From Thermoplasmata archaeon (GTDB taxonomy: Archaea; Thermoplasmatota; Thermoplasmata; Thermoplasmatales; Thermoplasmataceae), in assembly GCA_021835265.1 (NCBI GenBank), contig JAKBQK010000302.1:1-9186 (forward strand): 9,186 nucleotides of DNA, given 5' to 3'. The notes beneath the pieces were generated by a model. It was not told the origin of the DNA. It saw only the letters and a program-made list of their open reading frames with translations, and made no database searches. This document shows, in pieces, positions 1-5,516 of the stretch (position 1 is the stretch's first letter; each line of letters starts with the position of its first letter). Made by a program: the position numbers and the translations under genes.

Positions 1-194
1 TCGTGAACATTTTCAATAAGTATCATTTCATTGATTTGATTCAATACAGTATCCCTGTTTTCGAATAGATAACTGAAAGTTTTACTTGCGATTCTTCTGT
101 GTCTTTTAACTGCTATAATTTTTTTTCTTTCTTCTGTTAAAATCTTTGAAAATTTTTCAGGGGGGATAATTTCCCCTTCAGTAATTTTTTGCAT
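1..194 (-). CDS. DUF3501 family protein, N-terminal 64 residues (runs off the left edge)
   Basis: The reverse strand from the ATG at 194-192 stays open to the window edge. The protein begins MQKITEGEIIPPEKF, continues with a basic patch (KKIIAVKRHRRIASKTF) and then reads FENRDTVLNQINEMILIE. A start of the form 'I-T-x-x-x-I-x-P', a run of Lys/Arg, and 'FENRDTV-x-x-Q-I-x-E-M' is the pattern I know from DUF3501 proteins, whose biochemical role is not established. In bacteria these genes commonly sit beside rubrerythrin and an Fe-S (GlpC/HdrD-like) protein gene, suggesting a redox or peroxide-stress job; the rubrerythrin stop lies only 5 nt upstream here, so the two are almost certainly cotranscribed. 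No strong ribosome binding site is visible, which fits translational coupling. About two thirds of the usual length (near 190 residues) should lie outside. The family call is from memory of the motif, fairly sure. Confidence 0.82.
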   Translation of the reverse strand, partial: MQKITEGEIIPPEKFSKILTEERKKIIAVKRHRRIASKTFSYLFENRDTVLNQINEMILIENVH

Positions 195-199
195 TCCAA

Positions 200-625
200 T
201 CACTGGCTTTTCTTCATTTCGGCCAGAGTCTTTTCATATTTTGTTGCGTGTGATTTTTCGGCCTTCGATAGTATTTCAAACCAGTGGGCGATTTCGTCTA
301 AATGCTCTTCTCTTGCATCCTTTGCAAAGCCGGGGTACATCTGACTGTATTCATATGTTTCTCCAGCTATGGCTGACTTTAGGTTTTGCTCGGTTGTTCC
401 GATTGGCTCGTTGGTTACTGGGTCCCCTACGAGTGCCAGATATTTAAGATGACCGAAAGCATGTGCAGTCTCACCGTCTGCTGTTGATCTAAAAACCTGT
501 GCTATTTCTTGCTGTCCCTCTTCGTCTGCCTTCAGGGCAAAATAAAGGTATCTTCTGTTGGCCTGACTTTCTCCAGCAAAACCTGCCTTCAAATTTTCTA
601 AAGTCTTGGTATTTTTTAATTCCAT
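200..625 (-). CDS. Rubrerythrin without rubredoxin domain (sulerythrin-like)
   Basis: A 141-residue ferritin-like diiron protein of the cytoplasm, expected to reduce hydrogen peroxide (or oxidise metal) in peroxide defence. The diiron ligands of the four-helix bundle are all visible: E19 in GESQANRRY, E52-x-x-H55 in GETAHA, E89 and E92 in AGETYEY, and E123-x-x-H126 in KAEKSHA. Classical rubrerythrins have about 190 residues and end in a rubredoxin domain with two C-x-x-C pairs; this one ends after the bundle and has no cysteine at all. That matches the short sulerythrin type known from Sulfolobus, which must take electrons from a separate donor. The ATG at 625-623 is preceded by GGTGA four bases upstream. 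It lies 67 nt after priS, which may have its own promoter, and 5 nt before the DUF3501 gene. Confidence 0.95.
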   Translation of the reverse strand: MELKNTKTLENLKAGFAGESQANRRYLYFALKADEEGQQEIAQVFRSTADGETAHAFGHLKYLALVGDPVTNEPIGTTEQNLKSAIAGETYEYSQMYPGFAKDAREEHLDEIAHWFEILSKAEKSHATKYEKTLAEMKKSQ

Positions 626-629
626 TTTT

Positions 630-634
630 TCACC
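630..634 (-). promoter_or_regulatory. Ribosome binding site of the rubrerythrin gene
   Basis: GGTGA on the minus strand, four bases before the ATG, matches the archaeal anti-Shine-Dalgarno core. It fixes the start codon and contrasts with the priS and sedolisin genes, which show no such site. Confidence 0.6.
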
Positions 635-651
635 GTTTTCTACATTGAGTT

Positions 652-664
652 TACATATATTTAA
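652..664 (-). promoter_or_regulatory. Possible TATA box for the rubrerythrin-DUF3501 operon
   Basis: The minus strand reads TTAAATATATG here. A start about 26 bp downstream would fall near 633, leaving a leader of only 8 or so bases that just includes the GGTGA site. A second AT-rich TATA-like run overlaps the end of priS (about 694-706). Everything around is AT-rich, so read-through from priS is also possible. Confidence 0.35.
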
Positions 665-692
665 TTTTCTTTAATTTACTATCAAATAATAA

Positions 693-1823
693 TCAATATA
701 TATTAGCTCTACCTGAAAGCGATAAAAATATTGCCAGATTGGATGGAACTGTATCTTCCTCTTCTAATTTATAATGAATTCCATTGAAATTTATTTCAAA
801 AGGTTTTTTCATCCTTACTCCGATCAAATCATCCCCAAATATATTTGGAATTGCCTCGTTCAGAGGTTCGAATGTTTTAAGTGAATCTATGTCTATTTTT
901 CTTACAATCAACCCAGTTTTTCCATGAAGGCTATATGGAAACCTGATCAGTCTATGAATATCAGTTGAAACGGGTTCATCGATTTCTACTGAATTTTTTT
1001 TAACATATTCACTTATAATTTTCTCAAGTAGATTCTCAATCATTTTTATGTTACTGTTACTGTACTTTTCAATCCCCTGTTCCATATATATTTGTCTGTA
1101 CTTCCTCTTATCCTTTGCTGATATAGTCCTATCAAGCAACTGCTTTATCTTATCTTCCCCGACTCTGTCGACATATTCCGTTTTTTCCCCCTGTGCGATT
1201 TTGTTAAGTGTATCTATCAATTCGCTGTTTATATCTGATATCCAACCTTTTCCAGTAATGGGAGTTTTCGATGCTATGCCTAAAAAGGATTTGATTGATA
1301 TGCCCTCTCCCCTGACAAGATTAGAAATCTCCCTTCTCTGATCAGAGTTCATCTGGTAAATTTTATCACTTTTTATATGAATGTGATAACCCCTTGCCCC
1401 CGAAAAATAAATATTAAGACTCTCAGGATCTAAATCCAAATATCCAATAAGAAATTTATTCAAAAGCCTCAAGGTGTGATCTTTCACTTCCCTTAGAATC
1501 TGTTCATAGGACATTTGATCTGCACCCGGAATGTGGTCTGCGTCCAGATCAAATACATATTCTGCCCCATTCCACTCTTTTTCCTGCATTGACCTTTTAT
1601 CAGGGTACTTGTAGTAAGCAACAGAGTGATAAAGATGTCTTGGAATGTTGTCCATGAGAAAATTCTGTAGATCCAGTAAATCTTCAACTTTTCTATGTCT
1701 AATCATTGTTCCTTCGAATGGTATGAAACCGATTTCCCTTTTGTTTAACTGTTCTGTATATACCTGTTTATTCTGATAGTAATATTCCCTGAATTTTTTA
1801 GTCAAAAATTTTTTTTCGTCCAA
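693..1823 (-). CDS. priS: DNA primase small (catalytic) subunit PriS
   Basis: Catalytic subunit of the archaeal/eukaryotic-type primase; with PriL it makes primers for replication. The 376 residues are near the family length. Visible motifs: catalytic Asp pair D92 and D94 in VFDLDADHI; nucleotide-binding SGARGYH at 141-147; and the late block DEPVSTDIHRLIRFP (282-296) with third catalytic acid D282, followed by SLHGKTG, whose H300 is the conserved nucleotide-contacting His. Many archaeal PriS proteins carry a Cys-rich zinc knuckle between the first two motifs, but this protein has no cysteine. The start is TTG (1823-1821): the N-terminal FLTKKFREYY helix matches the usual family start, the next in-frame ATG is residue 40, and no ATG lies just upstream. 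It is divergent from the sedolisin gene with 50 bp between, and appears leaderless. Confidence 0.96.
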   Translation of the reverse strand: MDEKKFLTKKFREYYYQNKQVYTEQLNKREIGFIPFEGTMIRHRKVEDLLDLQNFLMDNIPRHLYHSVAYYKYPDKRSMQEKEWNGAEYVFDLDADHIPGADQMSYEQILREVKDHTLRLLNKFLIGYLDLDPESLNIYFSGARGYHIHIKSDKIYQMNSDQRREISNLVRGEGISIKSFLGIASKTPITGKGWISDINSELIDTLNKIAQGEKTEYVDRVGEDKIKQLLDRTISAKDKRKYRQIYMEQGIEKYSNSNIKMIENLLEKIISEYVKKNSVEIDEPVSTDIHRLIRFPYSLHGKTGLIVRKIDIDSLKTFEPLNEAIPNIFGDDLIGVRMKKPFEINFNGIHYKLEEEDTVPSNLAIFLSLSGRANIY

Positions 1824-1839
1824 TAAACAGAAAGTGATA

Positions 1840-1853
1840 CATATATTAATAAA
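1840..1853. promoter_or_regulatory. Shared TATA region of the divergent priS and sedolisin promoters
   Basis: The 50-bp gap between the two start codons holds one strongly TATA-like stretch, TATATTAATAAA on the plus strand and TTTATTAATATA on the minus strand (about 1842-1853). Its centre is roughly 24 bp from the priS TTG and 27 bp from the sedolisin ATG, the normal archaeal TATA-to-transcription-start distance in both directions. Both mRNAs would therefore start at or within a few bases of the start codon. No Shine-Dalgarno sequence precedes either gene, which agrees with leaderless transcripts. Inferred from spacing only. Confidence 0.55.
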
Positions 1854-1873
1854 ATTTCCAATACGGGAAAATC

Positions 1874-4800
1874 ATGTTCAGAAAACTAGTTGTCATTTCA
1901 ATTATATTCCTGATGATTGCTTCAGGATTTACCGTCATATCTTTATCCAACACTTCCTCTGTAGATAATGCAAAATATATTTACAAAAATCTAACAACTA
2001 CTAACACAAGTCGCAGTGGTCTCGCATGGAATGTTAATGCCTCACCACAGCTTGCTATTTTAAAACAGAAACCACAGCTGGTAGGCCAGGGTTTTCCATA
2101 TAATGTTTCTCAAATAAGACAAGCTTATAATCTAACCGGATTTTACCAAAACGATACATGTGGCCAGGGTTTTACAATTGCTATTGTTGATGCTTTCGGA
2201 GACCCATCCCTCAATTATGACCTTGAATCATTCAATTCCCTATATAATCTACCTACTGCGAACATATCCTACTACTATCCATATGGGTCACCTAAGAATC
2301 TTAATTCCAGCTGGTCCCTTGAAACCGCAACTGACGTTGAGTGGTTTCATGCGATAGCTCCAAGAGCACATATAGATCTAATCATAGTTCCAAATGCTGA
2401 AGTTGGATATCTTCAAGGTGGGGTAAACGATACAATAAATAATATCAGTAACGTCAATGGTCTAAGTATGAGCTGGGGAATTGCAGAGTCCTCTCTTTCT
2501 AATGGATTAATGTATACCTATAATCAAGCATTTCTTGAAGCAAATAAAAAGGACATTCACATATTTGCAGCATCGGGTGATCAGGGAGCCTATGATGCAA
2601 CAAAAGCTTTGACAGTTAACTTTCCAGCCGGAGATCCATACGTAACATCAGTAGGCGGTACTACTTTAAATTATGCAGATGGAAAATATACACAGACATC
2701 ATGGAGCGGAAGTGGTGGTGGTTACAGTACAGCCTTTTCAGCACCTAATTATCAGAATGCGACCGGTTTTCACGGACAATCCTTAGGGGTACCAGATATA
2801 TCTGCAGTAGCTAATCCTAATGATGGTGGGGTGACTGTCTTTTCAAGGGGAAATGCTATAACGCTTGGAGGTACTAGCCTCGCAACACCGATTACTGCAG
2901 GTTCTTTTATACTAATAGATCAGGCTCTTCATGGAAAACTTGGTTTCATAAATCCGCTACTTTTTAACCTTTCAAGAACTAACCAGTACGGAAAGGCTAT
3001 AATTCCTGCAGTAGGTGGGAGTAATGGATATTACACGGCAACATACGGATGGAATCCGGTAACAGGCCTTGGGTCTATAAATGCTGGATTACTTGCAAAA
3101 GATATATCACAAATTTATTCATATTATGGCTACAGTGTGACATATGGCCAGATTAACACATCTTATGTAAACTTCAACACAGAAGTTTCGATGTCACCAT
3201 TAACATCTGCTTCCAGCCAATACATCTCCTTCGCTGGGCTTACCATTGGTTCTTACGGTTCTACTATCAGAGCGGGGCTGTGCCAGATAGGTAATTCAAT
3301 ATATGAATCATTCAAGGCTGGAAATTATATTTATTTAAGAAATTTGGGTACAGAAAAAATATTATCAAAAAAAGTAGTGGTTCAGCTCAAAGTGGATAAA
3401 CTGACGATAACAGTAGGTAATACGACAAAGGATTTGCAGGTCTTTCCACAGTCAATTTATGGTACCAATGCCAGTTTTATATTTGAGTTCAGCAGTGGAG
3501 AAGGAAAGCCTCTCAACAGTGGAACTGCTTCTTCATCTGAAAATGTCTTCAACAACGGATATTTATCAGTAACTCAACCAGTTTCAGGTAAACCAATTTA
3601 TCCTTTTAATAAAACTGCATGTTCTACTCTACAAATTAAAAATACCAGTAACTCCATAGAATTCTCTTATAATTCATCCAATCCTTCAGGATCATTTGAG
3701 AAAAATAGTGGCGCTTATCCATCCATAGAGTTAAATCAATCAAGTCCGATGTTTATATATATTTCCAATACTGGCGGTAACACTGTAACTCTTAATGGAA
3801 AAATAGAAAATTCCAGGACAATTCAGGTAAATTCTGGTGAATCCCTGAAAATAAGGTTTTACCGTCAACTAAAAATGGTATTTCAGTTTGATATAGATTT
3901 ACCATCCGTCAGCTCTTTGCATTTACATTTCTCTTATCCTGCAGACTCTAATTACAGCAACAACTTTACATCAATCATTGATTACACTTCCAATCTCAGA
4001 TTAAACGATACTACTGGATTTTCATCACTAGGATCTTGTACCAATCTCACAACTAATTCAATGGGCTTCAGAACAAATACATCTCACTTTGCGAATTCAG
4101 ATACTAAAGTTAGAGAACAGGAAATACCAGTCAATTTATCATTTGATATATCGCCTATTGGAGCCAAGTTAAGTCTGTCAAATGGATCAGAAATATTAGA
4201 CCATAATGGAATAATAGTTTATTCGGTGATCCCTCAGTTTATTAATTTCACTATTAAATCCACAAAAAATGGGTATAAAAACACATCAGGATTCCTAAGA
4301 CTAAAACCAGGGTTCAATGTGACTTACCTTCCCTTCTCCTTAGGTGGAAATGGAAATGGCTATTACCTAAATGGAACAGTTGCAAACGGTTATTATGACG
4401 CGGAATACAGCATCACTATACCTATAGCTTCCGCAAAGATATCCTACAGTGATATTAATGCTTCTTCGGATAGATTTGGATATTTTTCCATTTGGTTACC
4501 AACTGGAAAAGATCAGGTAACTACTGACGCTAGATATTTCTATTCAACAAAAACTAATTATACACTGGAACAGAATAAGGTAGATCAGCTTATATTGCTT
4601 CAGCCAAATATCAGCTCTCTCCTAGAATCCGCCCTATCTATAACTATTGATAGATTGATTCCGTTATTTTTCTTTACTTCATTTATCTCTTGGTCAATCT
4701 CTTTTTCGTCTTCAACCGTTTCTTACTATATAGTGGAATACCGTACATCAGGACAATTAAGTTGGAACAAGGTCAGAATGTCCGGGCATTCAAATAATAT

Positions 4801-5038
4801 TGCATTCATAAATGGAATTTACCCAGATTCAAAATATTACTTTAAGGTAATAGCAGTGCTGGATGGCGGTGCTACTGTAAACTCTAATGTGCGAACAATT
4901 TCATATGAATCTCCAATATACCTTTTCCTTAACATATTAATTTATATGGGAATAATGTTCTACATTTATGCAATGATTTCATATTTCAGAGGAAGAAGGC
5001 GCAGAAAAAAATTAAAAGATTCCTTCCGTGACTGGTAA
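1874..5038 (+). CDS. Sedolisin-type (S53) serine-carboxyl protease, secreted and C-terminally membrane-anchored
   Basis: A 1054-residue extracellular protease, probably active at acid pH. A signal peptide occupies about residues 1-25 (basic MFRK then a hydrophobic run). The S53 domain spans about 76-410: catalytic E150 and D154 in SLETATDVEW, oxyanion D236 in AASGDQGAY, and nucleophile S335 in GGTSLATP. The 4- and 82-residue spacings of the first three equal those in kumamolisin. Only about 50 residues lie between signal peptide and catalytic domain, so the usual pro-domain of roughly 170 residues is missing. The calcium-loop acids also look replaced (P378, N394 in YGWNPVTG). Then come a beta-rich Ser/Asn/Thr-rich region (411-750), a PEGA-like segment (about 755-820), a carboxypeptidase-regulatory-like segment (about 830-900), an FN3-like domain (about 925-1010), a membrane helix (1014-1036) and a basic tail (RGRRRRKK). 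No Shine-Dalgarno site; probably leaderless. Substrate unknown. Confidence 0.93.
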   Translation: MFRKLVVISIIFLMIASGFTVISLSNTSSVDNAKYIYKNLTTTNTSRSGLAWNVNASPQLAILKQKPQLVGQGFPYNVSQIRQAYNLTGFYQNDTCGQGFTIAIVDAFGDPSLNYDLESFNSLYNLPTANISYYYPYGSPKNLNSSWSLETATDVEWFHAIAPRAHIDLIIVPNAEVGYLQGGVNDTINNISNVNGLSMSWGIAESSLSNGLMYTYNQAFLEANKKDIHIFAASGDQGAYDATKALTVNFPAGDPYVTSVGGTTLNYADGKYTQTSWSGSGGGYSTAFSAPNYQNATGFHGQSLGVPDISAVANPNDGGVTVFSRGNAITLGGTSLATPITAGSFILIDQALHGKLGFINPLLFNLSRTNQYGKAIIPAVGGSNGYYTATYGWNPVTGLGSINAGLLAKDISQIYSYYGYSVTYGQINTSYVNFNTEVSMSPLTSASSQYISFAGLTIGSYGSTIRAGLCQIGNSIYESFKAGNYIYLRNLGTEKILSKKVVVQLKVDKLTITVGNTTKDLQVFPQSIYGTNASFIFEFSSGEGKPLNSGTASSSENVFNNGYLSVTQPVSGKPIYPFNKTACSTLQIKNTSNSIEFSYNSSNPSGSFEKNSGAYPSIELNQSSPMFIYISNTGGNTVTLNGKIENSRTIQVNSGESLKIRFYRQLKMVFQFDIDLPSVSSLHLHFSYPADSNYSNNFTSIIDYTSNLRLNDTTGFSSLGSCTNLTTNSMGFRTNTSHFANSDTKVREQEIPVNLSFDISPIGAKLSLSNGSEILDHNGIIVYSVIPQFINFTIKSTKNGYKNTSGFLRLKPGFNVTYLPFSLGGNGNGYYLNGTVANGYYDAEYSITIPIASAKISYSDINASSDRFGYFSIWLPTGKDQVTTDARYFYSTKTNYTLEQNKVDQLILLQPNISSLLESALSITIDRLIPLFFFTSFISWSISFSSSTVSYYIVEYRTSGQLSWNKVRMSGHSNNIAFINGIYPDSKYYFKVIAVLDGGATVNSNVRTISYESPIYLFLNILIYMGIMFYIYAMISYFRGRRRRKKLKDSFRDW

Positions 5039-5081
5039 TAATAAGATTTCTAAATATAATATAGAACTACTGATCTTCACA

Positions 5082-5090
5082 TTTTTATTT
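5082..5090 (+). terminator. Oligo-T terminator after the sedolisin gene
   Basis: TTTTTATTT about 45 bp past the stop codon, of the T-rich kind that ends archaeal transcripts without a hairpin. It also lies just downstream of the convergent tRNA gene, where it reads as an A tract and would not act. Confidence 0.4.
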
Positions 5091-5099
5091 ATAATCAGA

Positions 5100-5184
5100 T
5101 GCGGAGGGCCGGATTTGAACCGGCGAACCCCTGCAGGAATGGACCCTGAATCCATCGCCTTTGACCATGCTCGACAACCTCCGC
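5100..5184 (-). tRNA. tRNA-Leu, anticodon CAG
   Basis: The minus strand folds into a complete class II tRNA. The acceptor stem is GCGGAGG with CCTCCGC; positions 8-9 are TT; the D arm has GTC paired with GGC and contains GAGCATGGTCAAAG. The anticodon arm is ATGGA-TTCAGGG-TCCAT with anticodon CAG at 5148-5146. The long variable arm contains TTCCTGCAGGGG and the T arm is GCCGG-TTCAAAT-CCGGC. The discriminator is A (5100), the leucine identity base, and CCA is not encoded, as is usual in many archaea. The anticodon loop has seven bases with no intron. It would read CUG codons. Short open frames that overlap it on both strands are not genes. It is convergent with the sedolisin gene, 61 bp away. 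Confidence 0.97.
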
Positions 5185-5206
5185 AAAACAAAGTGTTATT
5201 GATCTG

Positions 5207-5218
5207 TAATACATAAAA
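5207..5218 (-). promoter_or_regulatory. Likely TATA box of the tRNA-Leu gene
   Basis: TTTTATGTATTA on the minus strand is centred about 29 bp before the first base of the tRNA. Transcription would begin a few bases upstream of the mature 5' end, typical for archaeal tRNA genes. Confidence 0.45.
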
Positions 5219-5243
5219 CATACTAAAGCTTGCTGGAAGGTGA

Positions 5244-5288
5244 GTGAAAAATATTTTTTAACATTGCCTGATTATAGATATTTTTCAC
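5244..5288. repeat. Perfect 11-bp inverted repeat with 23-bp spacer
   Basis: GTGAAAAATAT at 5244-5254 is exactly reversed as ATATTTTTCAC at 5278-5288. The spacer is 5255-5277. It lies upstream of the tRNA promoter and about 210 bp before the MMPL start. It could be a stem-loop or a two-site operator; the AT richness makes a chance match possible. Confidence 0.6.
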
Positions 5289-5375
5289 ATAATAAGTGTA
5301 TTTCCGCAATTAACCTTTAAGAAAAAGATTGCAATAATTGATGAAATTAAGTCTAATGTTTTTCCATAGAAAATC

Positions 5376-5391
5376 CAAATTTTAAAATTTG
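5376..5391. repeat. Perfect 16-bp palindrome CAAATTTTAAAATTTG
   Basis: All 16 bases are self-complementary with no spacer. It lies about 125 bp before the MMPL start. Such a site suits a dimeric DNA-binding protein better than an RNA hairpin, since no loop is left. Mostly A and T, so significance is modest. Confidence 0.6.
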
Positions 5392-5474
5392 ATTGGGAAA
5401 TTCAATATATCTCAAGTTTATAGATAACTTCTTTGAAGACTTCTAAAACTATTCCAGTGAATGTCTCCATTTTC

Positions 5475-5482
5475 TTTAATTA
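5475..5482 (+). promoter_or_regulatory. Possible TATA box of the MMPL gene
   Basis: TTTAATTA is centred about 38 bp before the ATG at 5517. A transcript would start near 5503-5506, after the alternative ATG at 5496, which favours 5517 as start and leaves a leader of a dozen bases. Other AT-rich words nearby make this uncertain. Confidence 0.3.
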
Positions 5483-5516
5483 GTAAATCATTAATATGTT
5501 AATAAAATTAGGGTGT

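Larger units (their letters stand above)
5185..5495. other. Non-genic stretch between tRNA-Leu and the MMPL gene
   Basis: About 310 bp, very AT-rich, with stops in all frames and no open frame longer than a few dozen codons that resembles a protein. It holds the tRNA promoter at its left end, an 11-bp inverted repeat (5244-5288), a 16-bp palindrome (5376-5391) and the probable MMPL promoter at its right end. It is longer than the other gaps in the left half of the window, so a small RNA is possible but not shown. Confidence 0.6.

Noticed and set aside
241..447. Plus-strand open frame inside the rubrerythrin gene, and similar frames inside priS, the sedolisin and the MMPL genes
   Set aside because: Each is fully contained in a well-supported gene on another frame and shows no family motif.
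2160..2210. Subtilisin-like catalytic Asp in the segment VDAFGDP of the protease
   Set aside because: The same strand occurs in sedolisins, and the E-x-x-x-D pair, SGD and GTS-x-A-T-P motifs all point to S53 rather than S8.
5100..5184. tRNA as integration site for a mobile element
   Set aside because: No integrase, no direct repeat of the tRNA 3' end and no shift in gene character on either side.
5012..5221. Open frames on both strands across 5012-5221
   Set aside because: They run straight through the tRNA-Leu; the tRNA has a complete cloverleaf and the translated frames resemble no protein.
5511..5515. GGGTG as ribosome binding site for the MMPL gene
   Set aside because: Only one base separates it from the ATG at 5517, too close for normal Shine-Dalgarno pairing.
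5496..5516. ATG at 5496 as start of the MMPL protein
   Set aside because: Possible, but the likely TATA box and the family's usual N terminus fit the ATG at 5517 better; kept as an alternative.
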